This document shows positions 49,476 through 58,727 of a stretch of DNA of 64,000 bases, piece after piece. The stretch's first letter is position 1. Each line of letters starts with the position of its first letter. The stretch covers positions 992,001 to 1,056,000 of the forward strand of contig NC_015759.1 in the NCBI RefSeq assembly GCF_000219805.1. Direction: 5' to 3'. Under the pieces are notes generated by a model. It ran no database searches and was not told the origin of the DNA. It worked only from the letters and a program-made list of their open reading frames with translations. The position numbers were made by a program, and so were the translations under genes. This DNA is from Weissella koreensis KACC 15510. Its GTDB lineage: Bacteria; Bacillota; Bacilli; Lactobacillales; Lactobacillaceae.

Positions 49476-51185
49476 ATGACCCAAGTAGGACACATTGTTA
49501 TTGGTTTAATTGTGGTAATAGCGGCCATATATTTATTTATTTTTGTCACGCAACGTTTGACAACAAGACAAGTCGCTAAATTAATGATTAAGCTACAAAC
49601 TTTAAAGGATATTCCAATGCAAGATCGACTGGTTAAAGGTCGTAAAATGAGTCTCATGGGACAAACTTTAGATGATTTTCAAGAAAACGAAGCTTTATAT
49701 AACCGAATTGTGGCTACAGATTTTGATGATGTGAAGCAACAGGCTGATCAAGTGTTAGCATCAGCCCAGGGATTTAATATCTGGCAAACTAATCAAGACT
49801 TACGAAATTTGAAAAAGCGTGTTGATCAGGTTGCACGCGATATTGATACTGTTAATCAAGGCTTAACTGATTTGGAACAAATTGATGCAGAACACAAGCA
49901 AGCGGTTCAAGATTTAGAACTAAAATATAAAAATTTACGAAAAACTTTGTTGTCACAAAATTTTATTTTTGGGAATACATTAGATAAATTAGAAGATATT
50001 TTGGGCGAATTAGAAGATGAGTTTTCTGAATTTTCTAATCGTACGGAGAATGGAGATCATGTAGCCGCCTCAGAAATATATGAATCATTGGCTATGGAGA
50101 CTAACCAATTAGAAGAACGGATGGATCAAATTCCGGGTTTGGTTAAAGATTTGAGTACCACAATTCCAGAACAACAAGAAGAGCTACAAGCGACTTTTGA
50201 TCAAATGATGGAACAGGGATTTACATTCAAAGATAATTTCGTAGAGCAGGCACTTAAACAAATTGAAGAAGATCGCAAGAATACCTTAGAAGCATTAAAG
50301 AATTTGACACTTAAAAAGGTTCAAGAGCAGTTAACAACTTTACATCAAGAAATTAATCAAATTTATAAAACTTTTGAGAATGAATACCAGGCATCACAAA
50401 CTGTACAAAAAAAGTTAGACGAATTACGAGAATATTTGGGACATCTGCAACAGCAAAACCAAAATTTGAACCAGTTAGTTGGACAATTAAATCAAAATTA
50501 CATTTTCAACCATGATGAAGAAAATAGTATTCGTGATTTATCACGTCAGCTGTTACAAGTTGAAAAAGATTTAGATAGCATTCGACTAGGTATTAATAAG
50601 AAGGAAGTTGTATTTTCACAATTAACAGAAAAATTAATGGTAGATGAAAATCAATTGGATCAAGTTGAAGAACAACAAATTGGACTTTGGGATAGTTTAA
50701 AAGTTTTGCCTGAAATTGTTAAAACTGCTCAAAATAAAGTTGAATTATTTGTTGAATCTATGCGCAAGATTAAGCGACGTGTTGAGCGACAAGGATTACC
50801 TGGAGCACCCACGACTTATTTGAATTTCTTTGATCAAGTCTCGGAAATGTTGAATAAGTTACAACAACAAGTCAATGCTCCGCGGGTAAATGTTGATGAC
50901 TTACAACGCCAAGTTAGTATTGTTGGCTCGGATCTAGATAATCTGCAGGTCGCTACTAATGAGCTACTCGCCAATGCCACATTAACTGGGATATTATTGC
51001 ATAAGGCTAACCAATATCGGGAATATCCTGAAGTAGTTCAAGCTGTGCAAAATGCTCAGGTGGAATATAATCAGTTTTATAATTATGAAAAAGCCGTTGA
51101 GGTTTTGGGACAAGCGTTAGATCGAATTGAACCAGGAACGACCGAAATTTTAAGAGAACAAAACAACCAAAATCGGCTTATCTAA
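49476..51185 (+). CDS. ezrA: Septation ring formation regulator EzrA
   Basis: 569 residues, the family length. One N-terminal membrane helix (about 5-25, HIVIGLIVVIAAIYLFIFV) followed by a long cytoplasmic region of continuous coiled-coil, spectrin-like repeats rich in Q, L, E and K. EzrA binds FtsZ and tunes Z-ring placement. The ATG at 49476 is the only start after the in-frame TAA and has no ribosome site of its own. Monocistronic; the tyrS T-box starts about 50 bp later. Confidence 0.9.
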   Translation: MTQVGHIVIGLIVVIAAIYLFIFVTQRLTTRQVAKLMIKLQTLKDIPMQDRLVKGRKMSLMGQTLDDFQENEALYNRIVATDFDDVKQQADQVLASAQGFNIWQTNQDLRNLKKRVDQVARDIDTVNQGLTDLEQIDAEHKQAVQDLELKYKNLRKTLLSQNFIFGNTLDKLEDILGELEDEFSEFSNRTENGDHVAASEIYESLAMETNQLEERMDQIPGLVKDLSTTIPEQQEELQATFDQMMEQGFTFKDNFVEQALKQIEEDRKNTLEALKNLTLKKVQEQLTTLHQEINQIYKTFENEYQASQTVQKKLDELREYLGHLQQQNQNLNQLVGQLNQNYIFNHDEENSIRDLSRQLLQVEKDLDSIRLGINKKEVVFSQLTEKLMVDENQLDQVEEQQIGLWDSLKVLPEIVKTAQNKVELFVESMRKIKRRVERQGLPGAPTTYLNFFDQVSEMLNKLQQQVNAPRVNVDDLQRQVSIVGSDLDNLQVATNELLANATLTGILLHKANQYREYPEVVQAVQNAQVEYNQFYNYEKAVEVLGQALDRIEPGTTEILREQNNQNRLI

Positions 51186-51236
51186 ATTTATTAAAATTAC
51201 TTGTAGCACTAGATTTAAGTATGTTAAAATTAGCAT

Positions 51237-51462
51237 GAAAGCTAGGAACTGAGTAGAATTAATTTAGGACATGTTAGAGATATGGCGGTTGGTGCAAGCG
51301 ATACCTAAAATTAATTTGAATTACATTCATGAATAATATAGTTTTCCGCTTCATCTAGCGATATCAAGATGCCAAGTGGTGATTGTTAGACAGTCACAAT
51401 TTAGGTGGTACCGTGTATTAAGTTGCACCCTAATGACATTTTTGTTATTGGGGTGCTTTTTT
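51237..51462 (+). promoter_or_regulatory. Tyrosine T-box riboswitch
   Basis: The T-box sequence AGGTGGTACCGTG (from 51403) and AG-box-like GGTTGGTGCAAGC are present. The candidate specifier is TAC (51322-51324, Tyr) in GAATTACATTC. The terminator GCACCC...GGGTGC (51425-51456) with TTTTTT lies at the end; the T-box side can pair to form the antiterminator. Uncharged tRNA-Tyr should permit tyrS transcription. Confidence 0.92.
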
Positions 51463-51496
51463 ATTGAAATAAATATTATTATTGGAGGATTTACAG

Positions 51497-52750
51497 ATGG
51501 ACGTTTTAAGTGAATTAAAGTGGCGTGGAGCCATTAATCAGGTTACTGATGCGGAAGGATTAAAAAATACGATCGAAAATGAAACTATCGGAGCTTATGT
51601 AGGAATTGATCCAACAGGAGATTCTATGCATATTGGACATTTAATCCCTTTTATGATTTTAAAGCGCCTACAATTAGCTGGTGTTAGGCCAGTGATCGTA
51701 ATCGGGGGAGCAACCGGTTCAATTGGTGATCCTTCTGGTAAGAAGCAAGAACGCAAATTATTAGATCAAAGTGCAGTGGATCAAAACGTCCAAAAAATTA
51801 CGGGGCAAATGGAGCGTTTATTTGGTAAAGATGGTTTTACAGTAACAAATAATAAAAATTGGTTGGGTGAAATGACTTTGTTGGACTTCTTGCGTGATTA
51901 CGGAAAGTTATTTCCTATCAACGTAATGTTAGCCAAAGATGTTGTAGCATCAAGACTTGAAGCTGGAATTTCATTCACCGAATTTACCTACCAAATTCTA
52001 CAATCAATTGATTTTCATCATCTTTGGAAAAATGAACATGTTCGGTTACAAATTGGAGGATCCGACCAATGGGGAAATATTACCGGTGGAATTGATCTAA
52101 TTCATCGTCTGGAAGGTAATGATGCCCAAGCTTATGGATTGACAGTGCCATTGTTATTGAAGGCAGATGGAACAAAATTTGGTAAGACCGAAGGGGGAGC
52201 TATCTGGTTGGATCCAGTTAAGACTACTCCGTTTGAATTCTATCAATTCTGGCTTAATACAGCAGATAATGATGTAGAAAAAATGCTTAAGTACTTTACC
52301 TTCTTATCGGAAGAAACGATTGCAGAATTAATGGATGAAATGCAAAATGATGCTGCAAAACGTACAGCTCAAGTTCGGTTAGCGCAAGAAGTGACCTCAT
52401 TTGTGCATGGGGAACAAGCTGTGAAAACGGCAGAATTGATGACCTCAATTTTGTTTGGGAATGGGGATGTAAGTCAACTTACAGTAGAAGAAGTAGCTAC
52501 TCTAGCAGGAAATGTTCCAACATTTAAACAAGATGGAAATAAAATTGGGCTACTTGATCTAATCGTGGCAGCTGGACTAGAAACATCAAAGACTGCTGCC
52601 CGCCGCGCAGTTAAAGATGGGGCTATTCGCATTAACGGTGTTCAAATCAAAGATGATACAGCTGAAATTGATCCACAAAGCAAGTATGATGGACAATATA
52701 TTATTGTTAAGCGTGGAAAGAAGAAGTGGGCAGTTGGAGTTTTAAACTAG
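51497..52750 (+). CDS. tyrS: Tyrosyl-tRNA synthetase TyrS
   Basis: 417 residues from the ATG at 51497 (TGGAGG upstream; a TTG at 51482 precedes the ribosome site). Class I enzyme: HIGH at residues 45-48 (SMHIGHLIP), KFGKTEGG as the KMSKS loop near 230, and a C-terminal S4-like RNA-binding domain (KTAARRAVKDGAIRINGVQI) from about 350. Controlled by the T-box upstream. Confidence 0.98.
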   Translation: MDVLSELKWRGAINQVTDAEGLKNTIENETIGAYVGIDPTGDSMHIGHLIPFMILKRLQLAGVRPVIVIGGATGSIGDPSGKKQERKLLDQSAVDQNVQKITGQMERLFGKDGFTVTNNKNWLGEMTLLDFLRDYGKLFPINVMLAKDVVASRLEAGISFTEFTYQILQSIDFHHLWKNEHVRLQIGGSDQWGNITGGIDLIHRLEGNDAQAYGLTVPLLLKADGTKFGKTEGGAIWLDPVKTTPFEFYQFWLNTADNDVEKMLKYFTFLSEETIAELMDEMQNDAAKRTAQVRLAQEVTSFVHGEQAVKTAELMTSILFGNGDVSQLTVEEVATLAGNVPTFKQDGNKIGLLDLIVAAGLETSKTAARRAVKDGAIRINGVQIKDDTAEIDPQSKYDGQYIIVKRGKKKWAVGVLN

Positions 52751-52850
52751 TTTTTAATTTTGAACGTAAACTATTGCTTAAACTTGAAGTTATGTTTGCG
52801 GTATGCTAAAATCTACCAGTAGATAGGATATCTAAAGGAGGCGCAGCTAA

Positions 52851-53087
52851 ATGTATAACGCATTATTGACGGCAATGATTGTTGTCGGAATTTTGATTAT
52901 TATTGCTGTATTAATGCAGCCATCAAAGCAACAAGATGCTTTGTCGGCCTTATCAGGTGGTGGCGGAGATTTGTTTGCAACCCAAAAAGCACGAGGTTTT
53001 GAAGCTGTGATGCAACGTGCTACAACCGTATTAGGAGCTATTTGGTTCCTCTTGGGATTGGCTTTGGTATATCTTTCAGCACACTAA
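52851..53087 (+). CDS. secG: Preprotein translocase subunit SecG
   Basis: 78 residues with two membrane helices (about 5-22 and 57-75) separated by a polar loop with LSGGGGDLFA, the SecG hallmark. Ribosome site AAAGGAGG. First of the conserved secG-rnr-smpB block, although a terminator separates it from rnr. Confidence 0.95.
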   Translation: MYNALLTAMIVVGILIIIAVLMQPSKQQDALSALSGGGGDLFATQKARGFEAVMQRATTVLGAIWFLLGLALVYLSAH

Positions 53088-53101
53088 CGAATAGCGCATT
53101 T

Positions 53102-53137
53102 CCCTCTCGTGATACGTTGCGAGAGGGTTTTATTTTA
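53102..53137 (+). terminator. Terminator between secG and rnr
   Basis: CCCTCTCG/CGAGAGGG with short loop and TTTTATTTT. Confidence 0.9.
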
Positions 53138-53160
53138 GAAACAGAGGAAAAAGATAAAAA

Positions 53161-55542
53161 ATGGACGCACAACAATTACAAAAAAAATTATTTGGCTTTT
53201 TAAAAGCTAATAATACGCAAAGTTATTCCGCTCAAACTTTAACGGATGGCTTACGTTTAAATGACGTAAATGGATTTACACAGGTAGTTCAAGCCTTGGC
53301 TCAATTGGAACGTGATGGACAAATTGCCGAGATTGATGGGGCTTTCCAATATAATGCAAAGAGCCAAGGATACATAGGAACTTTCCGTTCTAATGCGAAA
53401 GGCTTTGGATTTGTGGCTGTAGATGGTCTAACGGAAGATGTTTTCGTGAATCCAGATAATACAGCTCAAGCTTTAAATTTGGATCAAGTTCGAGTGACTT
53501 TGTTAACGAAGGGGGATGCCGATGATGGTCGAGGCCCTGAAGGAATCGTAGAAGAAATCATTAGTCATGATTTGAATCAAGTGGTTGGTGAATTTAAATT
53601 GGGTTCTGATTACACTGGATATATTGGAACGATTAATATAACGGATAAGAAAAATGCAAATTATAATTTCTTAGTAAGTGAAGGTGGAGTGACCGCTAAC
53701 GATGGTGAAGTTGTTGTGGCTCAAATCAAAGAATATCCTACACCAGCGATGCCTAAGCATATGAATGGAGTTATTTCAGAAACCATTGGATTCAAAGATG
53801 AACCAGGGGTTGATATCATGGCAATCGTGCATCAACATAAGGTTCCAGCTGTTTTTGATGAGGAAGTTTTGGCACAAGCAGAAGCTATTCCTGACCATGT
53901 TTTAGAATCTGAATGGGCAGGACGCGAAGATATTACTGATCAACCTTTGGTTACGATTGATTCAATTGAATCAAAGGACTTGGATGATGCGGTAGTTGTT
54001 TGGAAATTAGAAAATGGTAACTTTCATTTGGGAGTGCATATTGCTGATGTTTCTCATTATGTTCCTGAAGGTACACCTTTGGATGCCGAAGCCTATAATC
54101 GCGGAACTTCAGTTTATTTGACTGATCGCGTCATTCCTATGCTACCTCGTAATATTTCAAATGGAATTGCTTCATTAAATCCAGGGGTTGAACGTTTAGC
54201 AATGTCAGCTGAAATGGAATTTACGCCGCAGGGTAAGCTTGTTGATTATCGATTGCATCAGTCTGTGATGAAATCACACGCAAGAATGACTTATAAAGCG
54301 GTTAATGCAATTTTGGATGGGGATGAAGAAACTCGTGAGGAATATGCTGATTTGGTTCCAATGTTTGAAACCATGGAAGAGTTGCATAAAATTTTAGCTC
54401 AAAAGCGAATTGATCGTGGAGCAATTGAGTTTGACGCCCCAGAAGCCAAAATTATTGTTGATGCTGCTGGTAAGCCTACAGATATTCAAATTCGTGAACG
54501 AGGACTCTCAGAACGAATTATCGAATCATTTATGTTATCAGCTAATGAAACAGTTGCCATGCATTTTGATCAATTGAAGGTACCATTCTTATACCGAGTC
54601 CACACTACGCCTGATTTGGATAAAAGTGTTCGTTTCTTTGAATTTGTGAAAGCATTGGGTGGTAAAGTTAATGCCGATCCAAACAAAGTTAAGCCGATGG
54701 ATTTCCAAAAAATTCATGATGAATTTATGGGGTTGCCATCTGAACAAATGGTTTCAACAATGATGCTTCGTTCAATGCAACGAGCAGCTTATACAAATGA
54801 ATCTTTGGGACATTTTGGATTGGGGGCTGAGTATTATACTCACTTTACATCACCAATTCGTCGTTATCCAGATTTAACGGTTCATCGTTTGATCAAGTGG
54901 TATGAGAAGAATGGAACTGATGAAGCAGCACAAGCAAAATATCGCGATAAGTTAGCTGAAATTGGAAATGATACTTCAATGCGCGAGCGTCGTTCAATTG
55001 ATACTGAACGTGATACTGATGCAATGAAAAAGACCGAATTTATGGAAGATAAGGTTGGCCAAGAATTTGATGCAGTTGTTAATGGTGTAATGAAGTTTGG
55101 AATGTTTGTCTCATTGGACAACACTGTTGAAGGCCTAATTCATACTTCTAATCTAACTGATGATTATTATATGTATGATGAGAGTCATTTGGCTTTAATT
55201 GGTCGCCGATTCCATCATATTTATCAAATTGGACAAGCAGTGAAGGTGAAATTAGTTCGTGTTAATAAGGAACAAAGTTCACTTGATTTTGTTCTGGTTG
55301 ATCCCGATGCAGCACCAATTACTGATATCAAAGTAGCTGATGGACATCGAGGTGGTTATGGTGATAAGAACAATAAGAATCACCATGATAAGCCACGTAA
55401 TGGTAAATATAATAGTGGAAATGCTAAGAAGAGCCAAGGTACTAATCAACGACATAATAACGGTCAAGCACTTGGGACACTTAACGACCGTCGTAAGCCT
55501 AATGATTCAAGAGATAATGCTAATCGGAAAGGCCGACACTAA
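53161..55542 (+). CDS. rnr: Ribonuclease R
   Basis: 793 residues. Processive 3'-5' exoribonuclease that degrades structured RNA. Order: N-terminal winged-helix region, cold-shock domains (FRSNAKGFGFVAVDG near 75), RNB catalytic domain with DSIESKDLDDAV and HIADVSHYV (about 265-305), and an S1 domain (VVNGVMKFGMFVSLDNTVEG near 640). The tail after about 720 is basic and low in complexity (NKNHHDKPRN). Ribosome site GAGGAAAAAG is moderate. Confidence 0.97.
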   Translation: MDAQQLQKKLFGFLKANNTQSYSAQTLTDGLRLNDVNGFTQVVQALAQLERDGQIAEIDGAFQYNAKSQGYIGTFRSNAKGFGFVAVDGLTEDVFVNPDNTAQALNLDQVRVTLLTKGDADDGRGPEGIVEEIISHDLNQVVGEFKLGSDYTGYIGTINITDKKNANYNFLVSEGGVTANDGEVVVAQIKEYPTPAMPKHMNGVISETIGFKDEPGVDIMAIVHQHKVPAVFDEEVLAQAEAIPDHVLESEWAGREDITDQPLVTIDSIESKDLDDAVVVWKLENGNFHLGVHIADVSHYVPEGTPLDAEAYNRGTSVYLTDRVIPMLPRNISNGIASLNPGVERLAMSAEMEFTPQGKLVDYRLHQSVMKSHARMTYKAVNAILDGDEETREEYADLVPMFETMEELHKILAQKRIDRGAIEFDAPEAKIIVDAAGKPTDIQIRERGLSERIIESFMLSANETVAMHFDQLKVPFLYRVHTTPDLDKSVRFFEFVKALGGKVNADPNKVKPMDFQKIHDEFMGLPSEQMVSTMMLRSMQRAAYTNESLGHFGLGAEYYTHFTSPIRRYPDLTVHRLIKWYEKNGTDEAAQAKYRDKLAEIGNDTSMRERRSIDTERDTDAMKKTEFMEDKVGQEFDAVVNGVMKFGMFVSLDNTVEGLIHTSNLTDDYYMYDESHLALIGRRFHHIYQIGQAVKVKLVRVNKEQSSLDFVLVDPDAAPITDIKVADGHRGGYGDKNNKNHHDKPRNGKYNSGNAKKSQGTNQRHNNGQALGTLNDRRKPNDSRDNANRKGRH

Positions 55543-55559
55543 AATCAGGGAGGTTAACC

Positions 55560-56033
55560 ATGGCCAAATCTAAAAAAACAACACAACAGTATTTAGCGAC
55601 CAATAATAAAGCACGCTATAATTATGCTATCGGTGCTACATATGATGCTGGGATGGCACTCACTGGAACTGAAATTAAATCTGTTCGTGCAGGTCAAATT
55701 ACCATTGCTGATGGCTTTGTTCAAATTAGACATGGTGAGGCATGGTTGGATAATGTCAATATCGCACCTTATGCGCAAGGAAACCAATTTAATCATGAAC
55801 CTTTGCGCCCACGGCGTTTATTATTGCACAAGCGTGAAATTCAACAACTAGAACGCTCTTCGTCTGAAGCAGGTGTCACAATTGTGCCACTCAAGGTTTA
55901 TATTAATCACGGTTTTGCTAAAGTTTTAATTGGGGTTGGAACTGGTAAGCGGCGGTTTGATAAACGAGAAACTATTAAAAGGCGAGATCAAGATCGTGAT
56001 CTACAACGTAAGTTTAAAGGTAGTGTTCGTTAA
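55560..56033 (+). CDS. smpB: SsrA-binding protein SmpB
   Basis: 157 residues. N-terminal core with NNKARYNYAIGATYDAGMAL and GTEIKSVRAGQ near residue 40, HEPLRPRRLLLHKREI near 80, and basic C-terminal tail GTGKRRFDKRETIKRRDQDR. It delivers tmRNA to stalled ribosomes. Perfect GGGAGG ribosome site, 18 bp after rnr. The tmRNA gene itself is not in the window. Confidence 0.98.
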   Translation: MAKSKKTTQQYLATNNKARYNYAIGATYDAGMALTGTEIKSVRAGQITIADGFVQIRHGEAWLDNVNIAPYAQGNQFNHEPLRPRRLLLHKREIQQLERSSSEAGVTIVPLKVYINHGFAKVLIGVGTGKRRFDKRETIKRRDQDRDLQRKFKGSVR

Positions 56034-56090
56034 TCAACTGAGTTTATTAACATTTGTTGAAATCTTATAAAAAAATATATTTAATTTATT

Positions 56091-56129
56091 TAAGAGCCTG
56101 GAGTAAAAATTGTCCTAGGTTCTTTTTTA
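56091..56129 (+). terminator. Terminator after smpB
   Basis: AAGAGCCTGG.../...CCTAGGTTCTT with TTTTTT. Confidence 0.8.
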
Positions 56130-56279
56130 TTGTCAAAATAACTTAAATGTATCTTGTATAATTCGGTAATTAGAATTATATGTGAAAAAAACTTATTAAT
56201 TTTAAAATCAAAAACAGGCTAAGCGCAACCTTTAATTTGATTTTATGAGAATATATGTTCTGTAAAACTAATTTAGTGC

Positions 56280-56308
56280 TTGTCAAAGATAAAACTAATT
56301 GCTAAAAT
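56280..56308 (+). promoter_or_regulatory. Promoter of the peptide transporter gene
   Basis: TTGTCA (56280-56285), 17 bp, TAAAAT (56303-56308) with TG in extended position. This shows that the in-frame TTG at 56280 is promoter DNA and not the start codon. Confidence 0.65.
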
Positions 56309-56369
56309 GAGAACATTATTAAAAAAGGACATTTTAATAAGAATTAATAATAAAAAGGATGGGGTATGT

Positions 56370-57830
56370 ATGGAAACTGAACAAAAGCAAGAAAAGAAAT
56401 TTTTCGGACAACCAATTGGTTTGTCAACTCTGTTTATGACAGAAATGTGGGAACGTTTTTCTTATTATGGAATGCGAGCAATTTTACTTTACTACATGTG
56501 GCATTTAATTGCGGTTGGTGATTTAAATATTACTAAGGCCGTGGCTGCATCAGTGATGGCGATCTATGCCTCGATGGTTTACTTGACGGGTGCATTAGGT
56601 GGTTACTTAGCTGACCGAGTGATTGGTTCTAGGCGAGCCGTTTTCATTGGTGGAGTCTTTATCATGCTAGGGCACATTGTCTTATCGCTACCATTTGGAT
56701 CTTCAGCTTTGTTCACTTCCATTGTCTTGATCATTATAGGAACAGGACTTTTGAAACCAAATATTTCGTCGATGGTTGGCTCACTGTATCGGCCAGAAGA
56801 TCGACGTCGGGATGCCGGATTTTCAATTTTTGTTTTCGGAATTAACTTGGGTTCATTTATTGCACCTTTGTTGGTTGGTTGGACACAACAAAATGCTGGT
56901 TACCATCCAGCCTTTGGATTAGCAGCAATTGGGATGTTCCTTGGATTGGTTCAATACTACTTCGGTGGTAAAAAGAACTTACCAAAGGATGGGCTAAAAC
57001 CTACTGATCCGTTGGAAGCTCATGAAGTTAAACCTTTAATTATTAAAACTGTTTCTGGAATCGTTGCTTTGGTAGTGGTTGTTGCTGTTATGATGATGAT
57101 GGGTTGGAATAATATTACAGATTATATTAATTTACTAACTATCATTGCAGTTTTAGTTCCGATTTACTACTTTACTCAAATGTTGTCTTCTAAGAAGGTA
57201 ACCAGAACAGAACGTTCACGAGTATTGGCATATATACCACTTTTCTTAGGAGCTGTATTATTCTGGGCGTTAGAAGAGCAGGGATCAGTCGTATTAGCAA
57301 CCTTTGCGGAAACACGAACAATCCATTCATGGTTTCCAGCTGCTTGGTTCCAATCGTTGAATCCATTCTTTATTATGTTATATACGCCTTTCTTTGCTAC
57401 AATGTGGACTCGTTGGCGTAAAAATGCGCCTTCGTCACCAATGAAATTTGCGGTTGGATTGATTTTTGCGGGAGCATCATTCTTACTTCTTGCAATCCCA
57501 GGAAGTCTATGGGGAACTGCTACTCGTGTATCACCATTATGGCTTTTGGGATCATGGGCGTTAATTATTTTTGGTGAAATGTTAATCTCACCGGTGGGTC
57601 TTTCGGTCACTACTAAATTAGCACCACGGGCCTTTAATTCACAAATGATGTCTCTTTGGTTCTTGGCTGCAGCAGCTGGATCAGCGTTGAACGCACAATT
57701 TGTTGGATTGTACACACCAAAGACAGAGGTTTCATACTTCCTTATTTTTGGAATCGTGGCTGTTGTGTTAGGAATTATTATGTTGTTTCTTGTAAAAATG
57801 GTTGTACGTTTGATGGATGGAGTAGATTAA
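56370..57830 (+). CDS. dtpT: POT-family di/tripeptide transporter DtpT
   Basis: 486 residues from the ATG at 56370 (AAGGATGGGG upstream). About fourteen membrane helices. The PTR2 signatures are clear: the proton-coupling [20 protein letters not shown] near residue 20 (ExxER) and the [20 protein letters not shown] region near 155. Imports di- and tripeptides with protons, complementing the Xaa-Pro peptidase in nitrogen supply. No CodY site was identified. Confidence 0.96.
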   Translation: METEQKQEKKFFGQPIGLSTLFMTEMWERFSYYGMRAILLYYMWHLIAVGDLNITKAVAASVMAIYASMVYLTGALGGYLADRVIGSRRAVFIGGVFIMLGHIVLSLPFGSSALFTSIVLIIIGTGLLKPNISSMVGSLYRPEDRRRDAGFSIFVFGINLGSFIAPLLVGWTQQNAGYHPAFGLAAIGMFLGLVQYYFGGKKNLPKDGLKPTDPLEAHEVKPLIIKTVSGIVALVVVVAVMMMMGWNNITDYINLLTIIAVLVPIYYFTQMLSSKKVTRTERSRVLAYIPLFLGAVLFWALEEQGSVVLATFAETRTIHSWFPAAWFQSLNPFFIMLYTPFFATMWTRWRKNAPSSPMKFAVGLIFAGASFLLLAIPGSLWGTATRVSPLWLLGSWALIIFGEMLISPVGLSVTTKLAPRAFNSQMMSLWFLAAAAGSALNAQFVGLYTPKTEVSYFLIFGIVAVVLGIIMLFLVKMVVRLMDGVD

Positions 57831-57845
57831 AAATTAAACTAGTTA

Positions 57846-57888
57846 GGTAATAAAAATCCATGAATTTGGTTTTTATTACCCTTTTTAT
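57846..57888 (+). terminator. Terminator after dtpT
   Basis: GGTAATAAAAATCC/GGTTTTTATTACC with TTTTT. Confidence 0.85.
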
Positions 57889-57970
57889 TTAAAGACGTTT
57901 AAAATTATCTTTAATAAGAGTATGAGTAGTTTGGATTAGAGCTTATTTACTGAAATGGAGGATTATAACA

Positions 57971-58426
57971 ATGGATCGTTTTAAACTTGAAATTAAGTCA
58001 AATGCCGATTTATCGGCTTTGGAAATGATTAAAATCATGCAAGAACGTGTTGCAGTTTTTGTGGTGGAACAAGATTGTCCCTATCAAGAAATTGATGATA
58101 AGGATGAAGATGCATGGCATGTTATTTTAAAAGATCAAAAAAATGATCAAGTTGCGGCTTATGCTCGCGTGGTTAGACATGATGATGGAAAATCAATTAG
58201 CTTCGGACGCGTTTTAGTTGTTAAATCATATCGCCAACAACAATTGGGAAGGGCGATTGTTACAGCGGCAATAGACCACATTCATAAACAATTTCCAAAA
58301 CGTACAGTTAAAATTGCTGCTCAAAATTATTTACGTAATTTTTATGCTTCTTTTGGCTTTAAAACGCAATCAGACGTATATCTAGAAGACGGAATTCCAC
58401 ATATAGACATGACTTTAGTTGAATAA
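57971..58426 (+). CDS. GNAT-family N-acetyltransferase (ElaA-like)
   Basis: 151 residues. GNAT fold with VFVVEQDCPYQEIDDKD near residue 30, the ElaA/COG2153 hallmark, and the acetyl-CoA loop region VLVVKSYRQQQLGRAIV near 85. Substrate unknown. Ribosome site GGAGG at 57958-57962. Stands alone between terminators. Confidence 0.88.
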   Translation: MDRFKLEIKSNADLSALEMIKIMQERVAVFVVEQDCPYQEIDDKDEDAWHVILKDQKNDQVAAYARVVRHDDGKSISFGRVLVVKSYRQQQLGRAIVTAAIDHIHKQFPKRTVKIAAQNYLRNFYASFGFKTQSDVYLEDGIPHIDMTLVE

Positions 58427-58727
58427 GGTGGATTTAATTTTAGTTAAATTGAATGGGCTATCCAAAAAGCAATAATGTTTTATTTCAAGCAAGCAAATTA
58501 TAAAATCATTATAAGTTCAGATTAGAAAATTAGTTCTATATATCTGAACTTTTTTTATATAACAATAATTATTACCAAAAATTGCAATAAGTTTGGAATA
58601 AATAAATATTTCTTTTTGAAAATAAAAGTTTTATAATTTGAAATATTGGTTAAATTAATTAGCGTTAGAGCGGTTAGATTGAATTTATTTACTTAATTCA
58701 TACAAAAGATAAAAACGGAGTAGTTTT
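58427..58727. other. Non-coding stretch with a terminator
   Basis: About 300 bp of very AT-rich DNA. The only structure I see is AAGTTCAGAT (58513-58522) pairing with ATCTGAACTT (58542-58551) followed by TTTTT, a terminator for the acetyltransferase gene. The promoter of the next gene is not obvious. Confidence 0.6.
58513..58557 (+). terminator. Terminator after the GNAT gene
   Basis: Perfect 10-bp stem AAGTTCAGAT/ATCTGAACTT and T-run, about 85 bp after the stop. Confidence 0.8.

Noticed and set aside
57176..57715. 179-codon minus-strand ORF opposite dtpT
   Set aside because: Antisense of a well-conserved transporter; its composition mirrors the sense codons and it has no ribosome site.
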